DNA from: Sphingobacteriaceae bacterium
GTDB lineage: Bacteria; Bacteroidota; Bacteroidia; Sphingobacteriales; Sphingobacteriaceae
Assembly (NCBI GenBank): GCA_017745075.1
Contig: JAGIAD010000014.1
Location: 112,074-176,073 of the forward strand
Length of the DNA stretch: 64,000 bases
Direction: 5' to 3'
Positions 54,055-63,826 of the stretch are shown in pieces. Under the pieces are notes generated by a model. The model made no database searches and was not told the origin of the DNA. It saw only the letters and a program-made list of their open reading frames with translations. Positions within the stretch are counted from its first letter, which is position 1. Each line of letters starts with the position of its first letter. The translations under genes and the position numbers were made by a program.

Positions 54055-54541
54055 CTATTTATATTTGCCACGGCGGCACGGATTAACACGGAGAGTTTCA
54101 CAGAAAAACGGACTTATGTTAACTAAACCCGACCGGCAGCGTTACCCCGATTTAAGTGTAATTTAACTTATTGAACATTTATCGGGGTTAAGCAAAGGGC
54201 GGGACTGGTGTAACCGAAGCAGCACAGGAATTGCTTTTCTAAAAAATAGAACTATTGAGCCTGCGATGTTCAAGACGACTCTTTTTATGCATTTTGAATT
54301 TTGCCCTCTGATAACTGTTACAGGTGGAGACATTTGACGCCACGATAATCACCTATTTATATTTGGCCACGGAGGCACGGATTAACGGAGAGTTTCACAG
54401 AAAAACGGACTTATGTTAACTAAACCCGACCGGCAGCGTTACCCCGATTAAGTGTAATTTAACTTATTGAACATTTATCGGGGTTAAGCAAAGGGCGGGA
54501 CTGGTGTAACCGAAGCAGCACAGGCATTGCTTTTCTAAAAA
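54055..54541. repeat. Direct duplication of about 190 bp
   Basis: Copies 54055-54246 and 54353-54541 are nearly identical apart from short deletions, separated by about 106 unique bases. Each starts with the CCACGGCGGCACGGATTAACACGG element and holds an inverted repeat GTTACCCCGA / TCGGGGTTAA. Confidence 0.88.
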
Positions 54542-54631
54542 GAATAAAAAATTTATTACATGAGATTGCTTCGGCTCGCGCTTGTCCAGTCTCGCAATGA
54601 CGATTCGTGATGAAAAATTAATTCAAAAACG

Positions 54632-55162
54632 TTAGACAAGGTTTTTCAGTCCATCAAAAATACTTTCGAAAAAGGTAGAAAGATTTAACCCGTTGCTATG
54701 GTTAAAGTAAACAAATACCAAAAATACGATCACTACAAATATGATGAGCTTACGGAAAGCAACGGCTATAATGATCAACAGGATCGGAATAATAAAAAGC
54801 CACAAACTATTTATTGCATATGGACTTAAATCGGTATCGTTTTTATAAACATACACCAGTTTACTGTGGGTACCAGCGTCGTTTTGGTGTTTGATATAAA
54901 CGAATGTAGATTTATCGATGGGTAAAGGCAGCACGGCAATGCCATCGTTAAACTTTAAAATCTGTGTAAAACCGCTTACACTAAAAGTGTAGGTTCCGTT
55001 TATATTTTCGTTAGGGTTGTTCAGGGAATCGGCTGCTATGATGGCCAGCTTATTGTTTTTAAGCAAATTTTCCTTTACCAGGAAATTATTAATGCCTGCG
55101 GTTTGGGCCGAGCCTGAAAAACCGATTAAACATAACGATAACAAGATTAAGATTCGTTTCAT
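54632..55162 (-). CDS. Hypothetical exported membrane protein
   Basis: A 176-residue protein with a signal peptide (ends SGSAQ), a beta-rich exported domain (about 20-115) and two adjacent hydrophobic segments (about 120-152: SLWLFIIPILLIIIAVAF and LIIFVVIVFLVFVYF). Its start overlaps the stop of the patatin-like gene by four bases (ATGA), so the two are translationally coupled and probably work together at the envelope. No family recognised. Confidence 0.8.
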   Translation of the reverse strand: MKRILILLSLCLIGFSGSAQTAGINNFLVKENLLKNNKLAIIAADSLNNPNENINGTYTFSVSGFTQILKFNDGIAVLPLPIDKSTFVYIKHQNDAGTHSKLVYVYKNDTDLSPYAINSLWLFIIPILLIIIAVAFRKLIIFVVIVFLVFVYFNHSNGLNLSTFFESIFDGLKNLV

Positions 55163-57477
55163 TCGATAGAACGTTTATTGTAAATTAAATAACCGATATG
55201 CAATAATACACCATTTCTTTTAACTGCATCATTATATAAATTATAACTTAAACTTACGGGACCCAGCGGCGAATGATAAACCAAACCTGCGGTACCTGCG
55301 TAACGTAATTTTGTTATGGCTTTGGCATAATCTATATCCTGGAAATTATTCAGCTCAAACTCTTTATGTGGTAAAAATAAATAACCTTCTAATCTAAAAT
55401 CAAGATTTTTTTTAACATTATAAATGTTTTTTACCCCTCCGGCGGCATAAGTGGTTGCCCTGAACTTATCAAGAAACAGCGAGCGGCTATCTTGCAATGG
55501 ATAGAAGGCAGGAGCAGTTAAAAGTGTTGCATAATAGTTGCTGAACAAGGGTTGATTTGAGATAACACCTTCAATAATATAACCAAAAGTATATTTTTTA
55601 AGGTGCAGGAAATAGTTTTCCTGGGTGAGCTTAATGCTGCCCCATTGGTGTAGCCGGCTACTGCCCGGAATTTTCACAAAACCCGGGGTGTTCCGGAAAA
55701 TATTGCCGGGATTATAATTTTCGCGGCCGGTAGTATAATTAAAGCTTAACGAAAAGCTTTGACCATTTGTGGCATATTGCTTTCTGTTGAGCGAATTTTT
55801 TTCGAGATTTAGAGATGCCCTGTAGCCGTTAAAAATAGTTTGATCGAGCAGATCACCAACTGTGAAGGTATTGTTTGGGCTATAACGGTCGTTGTTATTG
55901 ATAAATGTTGAATGCAGAACTATTTTGGTGTTGTAGTTTAAAGGCATTCCCATCATGAGATCAATCTTCCGGTCTGATTGTTCGATGTAAATAGGGCGGG
56001 GGTTTTCGATAAATATCTGGCTGGTATTATAGAAATTCCAGTGATTGTATGTTAACTCGGCAGCCAGAAACAAAGGCAGCCTGGTTGGGTAATCTACCCG
56101 GCCATTTAACTGTACTGATTCGTAAAAACGGCCAGAATAAAAGCTTGTTCCAAAAGTGTACGACTTCCTGTTGAGGTAATTGTATTGGGCAGCCAAAAAA
56201 ACATTGCTGATGGGCCTCGTAGAAATATTGCCCCCCAGTTCGAGTTTAAAACTTTTTTTCGGCTGGGCCACTACTTCAAAGGTATAGCTATCTGTTGCCG
56301 CCTGATAGGAAATTTTAGGGTAGACGGTTTCGAAAGTCTGGTCGGCAACCAGCTTGTAATATCCGCGTTTAATATCCTCCAGGTTAAAAGTAACTTTATC
56401 GCTCTTAAAAAGGCGCTCTACATATTTTTTCTGCTGGCTGTTTACGCCGGTTACAATGATGCTGCTGAATTTTAGGTCAGGTTTTTTAGCATTAAACTTC
56501 TCTCTTCTTTTAGCCAGTTCATCATCGCTTACCCTTTTGCCAATCAGGGCTTTGATCCTGGGCATATCGGCCATGGTAGCATCATAACCCTTTTTGATCA
56601 GTTCTGCTACAGGCGCGAAATTGGTAACACTGTAGCCGGCAAGATCGGGCTGTATGTAAACGCCATTTTTACCGATCATGGTAGAATCTGATTTGGATAA
56701 AAACATGTATACCAAAAAACGGTTCATTAACCGATCGTCGATATTTTTAGGGTATTCGTTATAAGTTTTTGAAGAAACATTGGCGCCGATTACCACATCT
56801 GGCTTAAATTCTCTTTCCATGATATCGGCAGGGAAATTATTATACAGTCCCCCGTCAAAAACATATTTCCCGTCCAGTTTAATTGGCCGGTAGATGATCG
56901 GAACCGTCATGGTTGCCCTAACTGCTTCAGCTAAACTTCCCTTGTTTACTGCGATACTTTTTTGTGAAAGCACATCAGCAACCATACAACGATAGGGGAC
57001 GAAAAGATTGTCGAAATTATCTTTAGAAACGGCTGATGCCTGAGCAAAAAGTTCTAAAAAAGCAAAATTTAAGGGAATATCGTTAATGAGATTGGAGCGG
57101 AAATTAAAATGGAAACCTGTATCAATGGCCACTTTTGCAGTAAGCATAGAGGCATTTGGTGCATTTTTTTGAAAATAATAGGTGTAATCGCTGGTATAGC
57201 GCCCGTTTACCCAATTTTGAAAATCGTTACTGAGTGCTATTTCTTCAATCTGTTTAGGGCTATAACCTGCAGCATACATGGCACCAACAATACCACCCAT
57301 AGATGTGCCCGTAATGTAATCAACCGGGATGTGGTTTTCTTCCAGGGCCTTTAAGGTACCGATATGGGCTAACCCTTTGGCGCCACCACCGCTAAAAACA
57401 AGGCCAACTTTTTGCGCTTGCAACTGGTTACAGCACAGAACGAAAAGGATCAGCAAAAATCTTTTAAAAGTTACCAC
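55159..57477 (-). CDS. Patatin-like phospholipase with outer-membrane barrel
   Basis: A 772-residue outer-membrane protein. After a signal peptide (ends QLQAQ) comes a patatin domain: the oxyanion loop GGGAKGLAHIG (30-40), nucleophile Ser59 in GTSMG, and Asp208 in DGG. A POTRA-like segment (about 335-410: SIIVTGVNSQQKKYVERLF) and a C-terminal Omp85-type barrel (about 420-772) follow. This is the layout of PlpD-type secreted lipases (type Vd). It uses a GTG start. A small membrane protein gene overlaps its end. Confidence 0.93.
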   Translation of the reverse strand: MVTFKRFLLILFVLCCNQLQAQKVGLVFSGGGAKGLAHIGTLKALEENHIPVDYITGTSMGGIVGAMYAAGYSPKQIEEIALSNDFQNWVNGRYTSDYTYYFQKNAPNASMLTAKVAIDTGFHFNFRSNLINDIPLNFAFLELFAQASAVSKDNFDNLFVPYRCMVADVLSQKSIAVNKGSLAEAVRATMTVPIIYRPIKLDGKYVFDGGLYNNFPADIMEREFKPDVVIGANVSSKTYNEYPKNIDDRLMNRFLVYMFLSKSDSTMIGKNGVYIQPDLAGYSVTNFAPVAELIKKGYDATMADMPRIKALIGKRVSDDELAKRREKFNAKKPDLKFSSIIVTGVNSQQKKYVERLFKSDKVTFNLEDIKRGYYKLVADQTFETVYPKISYQAATDSYTFEVVAQPKKSFKLELGGNISTRPISNVFLAAQYNYLNRKSYTFGTSFYSGRFYESVQLNGRVDYPTRLPLFLAAELTYNHWNFYNTSQIFIENPRPIYIEQSDRKIDLMMGMPLNYNTKIVLHSTFINNNDRYSPNNTFTVGDLLDQTIFNGYRASLNLEKNSLNRKQYATNGQSFSLSFNYTTGRENYNPGNIFRNTPGFVKIPGSSRLHQWGSIKLTQENYFLHLKKYTFGYIIEGVISNQPLFSNYYATLLTAPAFYPLQDSRSLFLDKFRATTYAAGGVKNIYNVKKNLDFRLEGYLFLPHKEFELNNFQDIDYAKAITKLRYAGTAGLVYHSPLGPVSLSYNLYNDAVKRNGVLLHIGYLIYNKRSIE

Positions 57478-57506
57478 CCCTAAAAATAAGTGTTTTTCTT
57501 TTAAAA

Positions 57507-57980
57507 TCAGTTCAATATGAAAATGTTGTAATTCAAAAATATTGCAAAACTAACCCATGTGATGTATGGAATAAACAGGAGTCCTGCCCATTTATTGATT
57601 TTATAAAATGTAAGCGCATTAATGACAATTACGACCAGCAGTAAAATAATTTCGGCCAGGGCAAAGCCTACCTCATTCAGGTAAAAGAAAATGAATGACC
57701 ATGCGAGATTTAAAATTAACTGGATCAGGTAAATGGCAACTGTGCGTGGGAAATGGACAATTTTATCGCGCCTGATCCAAACCAGGTAGGCTGCAATACC
57801 AATTAATATATAAAGCGTGGTCCAAACAGGAGCAAAAAGCCAGTTAGGCGGATTAAATGAAGGTTTATGGAGTGTTGGATACCATGTTCTGACAGATTGT
57901 GCCGTTGCCCATCCGCCCAGTGCGCCAATACCGAGTGTAATGGCTATATTAATGATAAAAGCTACCGGTTTAAATTTCAT
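57507..57980 (-). CDS. TspO/MBR family protein
   Basis: A 157-residue integral membrane protein with five predicted helices. Hallmarks: WYPTLHKPSFNPPNWLFAPVWTTLYILIGIAAYLVW and LNLAWSFIFFYL. The family binds porphyrins and affects tetrapyrrole or stress responses. It stands alone upstream of the patatin operon, 29 bases before that gene's start, so co-transcription is possible. Confidence 0.95.
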   Translation of the reverse strand: MKFKPVAFIINIAITLGIGALGGWATAQSVRTWYPTLHKPSFNPPNWLFAPVWTTLYILIGIAAYLVWIRRDKIVHFPRTVAIYLIQLILNLAWSFIFFYLNEVGFALAEIILLLVVIVINALTFYKINKWAGLLFIPYITWVSFAIFLNYNIFILN

Positions 57981-58021
57981 GTTTTAATTTGAGTTTAAAC
58001 AGTGAGAAACCTAAAATGTTT

Positions 58022-59371
58022 TTACCTGCCTATGCCCGGAACAACGGGTAAACTCTCATTGTCTTCATTTCCGACACTTTGTACGGCAAACAAGTAATTG
58101 TCTTTACTGTAAGGCAGCCTGAGTTCGGTGGCAGGGGTAAAAAATTTCTTTTCCCAAACCGGGCTGCTGGTTTCACGCATGAGCACATAATAGCCTTTTA
58201 CAGTACCATTTATTGGGGCTTTCCAATATAAATAAGTAGAATTGCTCAGGTTTTTAACATCTATTTTTACTTCGGTAGGAGCATATGGGGCTTTTGCCAG
58301 GTTGGCCAGAACTGCAATGTTTAAAGCTGTATTTTTGCGCAGGTATTCGAAATCCATAAATTCCTGCAGGTCACCATATTTAATGCCGTTTTCGGTCCTG
58401 AGGTCCTGGTGCTGGTGATCGAAGTTTTCGTTCATTTCGGTTATGCGTACCGCAGTAAATCCATTTTCTACAAATGGGGTATGGTCGCCGCCACGTAAAA
58501 AACGGTCGTTCCGGTATATTAACTTAACTTCCAACTGGTCTACATAACGTTCACCTGTTTCTTTAACATACCGTGCCAACTGACGGCTTTTACCATCGTT
58601 TTCTAAGCCAAACTGACGGATGCTTTTTGCATTTTTATCCAGATCATAACCAGGTAACCCCTCACTGAATACACGGATCCTGGTATTGTCGATAATTTGT
58701 GTTTCGCTGCTGTTATTGCTGCCGATCATGTCATTGTTTAACATGGCATCTACATTCCAGTTTTCTTTTTTTGCTTTTGCGGCCATAAAACCAGAGCCCA
58801 GTAAAGACTGTTCTTCGCCGCTCACGGCTACAAAAATTATAGTTGCAGCAAATTTATGTTGACTCATAATCCTTGCAGCCTCAATAACGCCCGCAACGCC
58901 ACTGCCATCGTCGTTAGTACCCGGTGCATCACTTGTTCTGTTCATTACGTCGGTAACGCGGCTATCAAGATGCCCGCTCACTACATAAACACGCTTGTCG
59001 TTTACATCGGTGCCTTTTAATATGGCTACGGCATTGCCCAAAAGTGTTAGCTGGTCTACTCTTTTGCCATCGGGTTTAAAGGTAACGGTATCCAAGTAGG
59101 CAGTAAGTCTGCCACCGCTTTGCCTTGCAAACTGATTAAACTTGCTCACCACCCAGTTCCTGGCTGCTCCGATGCCTTTCGTTTTACTTTTAATATCGCT
59201 AAGCGTATTTCTGGTGCCGAAAGAAACCATTTTACTGATGTATGATTTTAGCGAATCCTGGTTTACGGCTTTAACCATTTGATCAATATCCTGATTCCGG
59301 TTTACAGCAACCTGGGCCTGTAACGCTGAACTTAAAAGAACAAAAAGGAGGAGGGGGTAGATTTTTTTCAT
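58022..59371 (-). CDS. Secreted M28-family zinc aminopeptidase
   Basis: A 449-residue exported peptidase (signal peptide ends LQAQ). Two-zinc ligands can be placed: His134 in SGHLDSR, an Asp in TNDDGSG (154/155), the Glu pair SGEEQS near 186-187, Asp214 in NNDMIG, and His in GGDHTPFVENGF. The C-terminus (about 365-449) is a fibronectin-type III-like domain ending in VVPGIGR. It probably degrades peptides in the periplasm or outside the cell. Confidence 0.92.
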   Translation of the reverse strand: MKKIYPLLLFVLLSSALQAQVAVNRNQDIDQMVKAVNQDSLKSYISKMVSFGTRNTLSDIKSKTKGIGAARNWVVSKFNQFARQSGGRLTAYLDTVTFKPDGKRVDQLTLLGNAVAILKGTDVNDKRVYVVSGHLDSRVTDVMNRTSDAPGTNDDGSGVAGVIEAARIMSQHKFAATIIFVAVSGEEQSLLGSGFMAAKAKKENWNVDAMLNNDMIGSNNSSETQIIDNTRIRVFSEGLPGYDLDKNAKSIRQFGLENDGKSRQLARYVKETGERYVDQLEVKLIYRNDRFLRGGDHTPFVENGFTAVRITEMNENFDHQHQDLRTENGIKYGDLQEFMDFEYLRKNTALNIAVLANLAKAPYAPTEVKIDVKNLSNSTYLYWKAPINGTVKGYYVLMRETSSPVWEKKFFTPATELRLPYSKDNYLFAVQSVGNEDNESLPVVPGIGR

Positions 59372-59481
59372 CTGTTGGTTTTCGGAAAATGATGATTTTA
59401 TTTAAAACGAATATATTGAATGATTCCTGGAATACGGACAGTTAAAATCCAATCCGATGTAACATTTTGGGCATAAAAAAA

Positions 59482-59505
59482 GCCCTTTGAAATTAATCAA
59501 AGGGC
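59482..59505 (-). terminator. Terminator of the M16-like gene
   Basis: Arms GCCCTTTGA (59482-59490) and TCAAAGGGC (59497-59505) around a 6-base loop. On the minus strand TTTTTTT follows. It lies 20 bases after the stop at 59526. Confidence 0.85.
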
Positions 59506-59525
59506 CATATTTGTTTGGTTTACTA

Positions 59526-60149
59526 TTATTTTGCAACAGTTGAAGCAATTTCTTGTGTTTTTTTGTCCCAGTTTCCAAAAGCTTTTTTTGCTGAAGCTTT
59601 AGCGGTATTTAATTCCACATCACCTGCAATGGTTAAAAAAGTTTTTTCAGGAGAAATCTGGTTATAAAAGTCTTTAACATCGGCCAAGGTTAATGCATTA
59701 ATTGAATTTTCATTTACTGTTTGGTCAAAATCGTAATCCTGCAATTTTATGCTGGTAATTAATTTGGCTTTGGCAATGTTGAACGTTTTTTGATCGATAG
59801 TAGCATTCTGGATTAAAGAAGCCATTTCAATTAAATCTTTTTCAAGATCGGCATTGGCGGTAGCCAGTTTACCACTGTTATCTTTAAAACTGATGTTTGC
59901 ATTCTTACCTGCATTCTCGTTTAATACGGCATTTAACAATTCCACTACACCATCTTTTTTATCGTTGAATGCTTTGGCATCCAAGGTAAAGCTTGAGTAA
60001 GCCTTTGGCGACTTATCATTTTCGGAAATAATAATGTTCATGCCATTTTTAAGTTTGTAGCCCACCGGCTCTTTAAAATTTTGAGCTTTTGCACTGTAAA
60101 CAGATAGGATACTTAATGCAGCAAATGCAATTGTTTTAATTTTGTTCAT
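59526..60149 (-). CDS. Secreted M16-peptidase-like remnant
   Basis: A 207-residue exported protein (signal peptide ends SAKAQ). It begins like an M16 peptidase (VGYKLKNGMNIIISENDKSP) and ends like the second half of such a domain (LTLADVKDFYNQISPEKTFLTIAGDV, AFGNWDKK). The HxxEH zinc motif is missing: the region reads DGVVELLNAVLNEN. It is about half the normal domain length. Codon use and the terminator suggest a working gene rather than a fresh pseudogene, so it may be a non-catalytic relative. Confidence 0.75.
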   Translation of the reverse strand: MNKIKTIAFAALSILSVYSAKAQNFKEPVGYKLKNGMNIIISENDKSPKAYSSFTLDAKAFNDKKDGVVELLNAVLNENAGKNANISFKDNSGKLATANADLEKDLIEMASLIQNATIDQKTFNIAKAKLITSIKLQDYDFDQTVNENSINALTLADVKDFYNQISPEKTFLTIAGDVELNTAKASAKKAFGNWDKKTQEIASTVAK

Positions 60150-60737
60150 TTTGTTTTTTTATTCTTTCTTGATTAATGATTTCTGTTATAAACCTCAAAA
60201 ATCTACTTCTGGATGTTTTATTTGATGATATTTTGTCTTTTGGGAAGGTGAAAAAACCTAGACGAACGGATACTTATGCGCTGAAAATGAAGTATATTTT
60301 TCTGCAAATATAAGTATTATTCATTTTGTTCATTATTTATTTTCAAAATATTTTCATGTTATTCCTGGTCAGAGTACTAATGTAATCGGATAGTAATGAA
60401 TTGTTTATCGTTGATGGGTATATAACCATCATGATGTGATGTGCCCGATTTTGCAGACTCATCCGGGCATTAAAACCTGATGCCCAAATCTGACGTTCTG
60501 CAGGGATCTAGCGCTCATAAAATATAGCTCAATACGAAGATGTTAATGCTATCAGTTATTGAAAAAGATTTAAATGAAATACCATAATGCTGAGTGCATA
60601 TCAATAAAACTTCTGAAAAGAAAGATTAAATCAACCGATTACAGGTATTCCAAGTAGAATAGATGATGTTGAACTGCGAAAAGACTACAATGTATTACAG
60701 GCATTCTTAAATAATGACCTGTACCTGTTAACAAAGA
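60150..60737. other. Gene-free spacer
   Basis: About 590 AT-rich bases between two minus-strand genes. No clear gene or repeat was found. Upstream elements for the M16-like gene should lie in the first 150 bases. Confidence 0.45.
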
Positions 60738-61595
60738 TTAATTAATAGAGGAAAATTTTCCGGAAGCATAGAGCTGTTCAGTTGCAGATTTGAAGCTGAT
60801 GTCTTCAATAAAATCTTTTATTTCCCTGATGGTTTCTTCTGGTGCACTAATGTGCGGAAAGTGGCCGGTGGCTTCCATTACTACCAGAAAATTCTTTGGC
60901 GTATTTTTATGAATGAATTCTCCGGCTGATAATGGGGCAATGATATCATTTGAACTTTGGAGGGTCAGACTTGGTACTTCGAGGTCTTTTAATTGGTCTC
61001 TGTAATCGGCCTTAAAGGTAGCCATTGCAAAAGCCAGCGCCACACTAGGCTCGGTTGCTTCGAAACATTCCTGTAAAAAATCAGCCAGTTCGGGTTTTAA
61101 TGGGCTATCCATTACCACAGGAGCCAATTGTTTGCTCCAGCCTACATAATCTTCAGCGATGTGCTCAAATATGGTTTCAATATCTCCTGCATTGAACCCG
61201 CCGATATAATCGCGATCGTTTAGATATCTTGGTGAAGGACCAATAAAAATCAATTTTTTAAATGCTTCCGGTATTTGTAATGCAGCAATCATGCCGATCA
61301 TACTGCTTACCGAGTGGCCGATAAAAATAACATCGGAAAGTTCGAGCGCCTCTATGATGTCGATCACATCGCAGGCATAACCTCCTAAGGTAGCATACTT
61401 ATGTTTATCGTATTGGCTCAGGTCTGAATCTCCCGACCCAACATAGTCGAACAGTATTACTTTATAGTTTTCGAGAAAAGCGTCAATAACAAATTTCCAG
61501 GAATTTTGTGCACAACCGAAGCCGTGGGCAAATAAAATTACCTGGCTACCTTCGCCAAGGATTTTAACATTATTTTTGATGAGTACGGGATGCAA
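60738..61595 (-). CDS. Alpha/beta hydrolase, RsbQ-like
   Basis: A 285-residue cytoplasmic hydrolase close in sequence pattern to RsbQ of Bacillus. Shared parts are FAHGFGCAQNSW, GHSVSSMIGMIAA with nucleophile Ser95, FIGPSPRYLNDRDYIGGF, Asp217 in SSNDIIAP and His245 in TGHFPH. RsbQ works with the PAS-phosphatase RsbP in energy-stress signalling; no partner gene is beside it here. The start is TTG at 61595, as no ATG fits. It may instead act in small-molecule hydrolysis, like related strigolactone-receptor-type proteins. Confidence 0.88.
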   Translation of the reverse strand: MHPVLIKNNVKILGEGSQVILFAHGFGCAQNSWKFVIDAFLENYKVILFDYVGSGDSDLSQYDKHKYATLGGYACDVIDIIEALELSDVIFIGHSVSSMIGMIAALQIPEAFKKLIFIGPSPRYLNDRDYIGGFNAGDIETIFEHIAEDYVGWSKQLAPVVMDSPLKPELADFLQECFEATEPSVALAFAMATFKADYRDQLKDLEVPSLTLQSSNDIIAPLSAGEFIHKNTPKNFLVVMEATGHFPHISAPEETIREIKDFIEDISFKSATEQLYASGKFSSIN

Positions 61596-61747
61596 AATGT
61601 TTGGTTTTAAATCTATATCAAGTTAAGTAATGTTATTTGTTTTTGAAAAAAAAATAAATAATGAACAAAATGCATTAAAACAGCAAACATTTTATGTTCT
61701 ACACTTAATTATTATTTCATATATCTTTACTAAAACGATTAAGCTGT

Positions 61748-63826
61748 ATGAGAAGTTTTATTTTTGCATTATTGATAATATGCGTTTCGGCATTTTATGC
61801 ACAAAGCCAGGTCAACCTAAAAGCGTTTAAAGCTAATGGTGCTACCGTTTCTTCCGGTCAAAAGGAACTCGTGCTTACCTGGCCGGTTGGTAAAGGAGCA
61901 ACAGGCAGAATGATTCTGGACCTTAATCGTAACCAACCATTGTTTAAAAGTTTGTGGTTAGGAAAGCAGGGGGCCTTGAAAGAAGTTGCTGCTCATCTCG
62001 ATCCTGCATTTGTGCTAAGAATAGGTAAACGTACCTTAAGTCCGAACAGTGGGGGGTGGGATGTTTTTTTTGACAGGGTTCCAACCAGGCCTTATACCAC
62101 AAATCTTATAAAGTTCGAAAAGGGTAATGCAAGTGTTTCTACGCAGGGTTCGCAAACGGTTGTAAAAATATCAGGCATGCAATCCGAAACATTTAGCGGC
62201 GCTTTAGAAATCACACTTTACAATGGAAGCCCTTTATTTAATGTTGCGGCTGTGGTATCTACGGCAAGAGATTCTACTGCTATTTTATATGATGCCGGCT
62301 TGACAAGTAAAAAAGATGTCTGGGCAAAAATATCGTGGTCTGACGTAAAGGGAAATCTTCAAACTGAAAAGGGAGTTAAAACAGATCCGGCTAAAAACCT
62401 GGAGGTAAAATACCGGACGATTATCGGCGAAAATAATAGCGGAAGTTTGGCGGTTTTTCCTGCGCCGCACCAATACTTTTATCCTTTAGATGAAGCTTTT
62501 AACCTTAAATTTACTTGGAAGGGTAGTAATTATTTAAACTTAATCCCCGACTTTGGTATAGGTATCAGGCAGGATCCGTTGGGTGATAAGCGTTATGTGC
62601 CCTGGTTTAATGCACCACCTCATACCCAACAGCGCCTTAATTTTTTCTGCTTATTAAGTGACGGCAGCGCAAATACAGCTTTAGAAGAAGTTAAAAAGTT
62701 TACGCATGATGATACTTATGTGCCGTTGGCAGGTTATAAAACAATGGCTAGCCATTTCCACAACGAGTTTATTTCGGATGTGGTACTGAGCGGAAAACCT
62801 GTTCCGGAAAAGCCGGAATTTGTGGAGGTATTGAAAAATGCAGGGCTGAATATTGTTAAGCTTGCCGAGTTTCATGGTCCGGGACATCCTAAAGGACCGG
62901 ATTCGATTCGTTTAAAAGAATTAGATGCCTTGTTTAAACAAACCAGAAGGTTATCTGATCCTGATTTCTTACTGTTACCCGGAGAAGAGGCCAATAATTT
63001 TTATGGAGGCCATTGGCTTGCATTTTTTCCGAAACCGGTTTATTGGGTGATGTCGAGAAAAAGTGACCTGCCTTTCGAAACCAACGATCCGAAATATGGT
63101 AAGGTTTACCGCATTAACGATAAAGCAGAAATGCTTAAACTATTAGAACAAGAGCAAGGCTTAGCATGGACTGCCCATGCGCGAACAAAAGCCTCGACAG
63201 GTTACCCTGATCGATATAGAGAAGAAGATTTTTTTAAATCAGAGACATTTATGGGCGCCGCGTGGAAAGCTATTCCCGGCGATCTTTCCTTGCCAACGTT
63301 AAGTAAAAGAGTATTGAACTTAATGGATGATATGGCCAATTGGGGACTGAAAAAACATGTCATTTCTGAAGCCGACATTTTTACCATTACCGAGCAAAAT
63401 GAAATGTACGCACATTTAAATGTGAATTATTTGCAAATGGATACGTTGCCAAACTATGCAGATGGTTGGAAACCTGTTTTAGATGTAATGAGGGAAGGCA
63501 AATTTTTTGTTTCTACCGGAGAGGTATTGATTCCAAAGTTTAACATTAATGGAAAAGGTGCCGGAGAAACATTAAAGATTGATCATAGCGGAAAAGCCAA
63601 TATCAATATGCAACTCAACTGGACATTTCCCTTAAGCTTTGTCGAAATTGTATCGGGAGATGGAGCAAAGGTGTATCGTAATCACATTAATTTAAATACT
63701 ACCCAGGCTTTTGGGAAAAGAGATTACAGCTGGCCTGTAAATTTAAAAGGACGTAAGTGGGTTAGGGTAGAGGCCTGGGACGTTGCAACCAATGGTGCTT
63801 TTACGCAAATGGTTTGGCTGGAATAG
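61748..63826 (+). CDS. Large secreted protein with PHP-like metal motifs
   Basis: A 692-residue protein with a Sec signal peptide (ends YAQS). The N-terminal half (about 20-320) is beta-rich. The middle (about 325-560) has metal-binding motifs like those of PHP/amidohydrolase-type phosphoesterases: SHFHNEF with His336 and His338, EFHGPGHP, LLPGEEANN, GGHW and WTAHARTK. The C-terminal part (about 590-692) is beta-sandwich-like. I recall similar proteins in Planctomycetes and Bacteroidota. Its substrate is unknown. It stands alone, divergent from the RsbQ-like gene. Confidence 0.75.
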   Translation: MRSFIFALLIICVSAFYAQSQVNLKAFKANGATVSSGQKELVLTWPVGKGATGRMILDLNRNQPLFKSLWLGKQGALKEVAAHLDPAFVLRIGKRTLSPNSGGWDVFFDRVPTRPYTTNLIKFEKGNASVSTQGSQTVVKISGMQSETFSGALEITLYNGSPLFNVAAVVSTARDSTAILYDAGLTSKKDVWAKISWSDVKGNLQTEKGVKTDPAKNLEVKYRTIIGENNSGSLAVFPAPHQYFYPLDEAFNLKFTWKGSNYLNLIPDFGIGIRQDPLGDKRYVPWFNAPPHTQQRLNFFCLLSDGSANTALEEVKKFTHDDTYVPLAGYKTMASHFHNEFISDVVLSGKPVPEKPEFVEVLKNAGLNIVKLAEFHGPGHPKGPDSIRLKELDALFKQTRRLSDPDFLLLPGEEANNFYGGHWLAFFPKPVYWVMSRKSDLPFETNDPKYGKVYRINDKAEMLKLLEQEQGLAWTAHARTKASTGYPDRYREEDFFKSETFMGAAWKAIPGDLSLPTLSKRVLNLMDDMANWGLKKHVISEADIFTITEQNEMYAHLNVNYLQMDTLPNYADGWKPVLDVMREGKFFVSTGEVLIPKFNINGKGAGETLKIDHSGKANINMQLNWTFPLSFVEIVSGDGAKVYRNHINLNTTQAFGKRDYSWPVNLKGRKWVRVEAWDVATNGAFTQMVWLE

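Larger units (their letters stand above)
53553..54631. other. Gene-free region with tandem duplications
   Basis: About 1.08 kb without a supported gene. It consists of two successive duplications: 53575-53813 with 53814-54050, and 54055-54246 with 54353-54541. The rest is AT-rich, with a palindrome 'cttcggctcgcgcttgtccagtctcgcaatgacg' near 54570-54602. Short frames in the copies change between copies and are not genes. Confidence 0.7.

Noticed and set aside
53879..54166. 95-residue frame in the duplicated region
   Set aside because: The frame is not kept in the sister copy.
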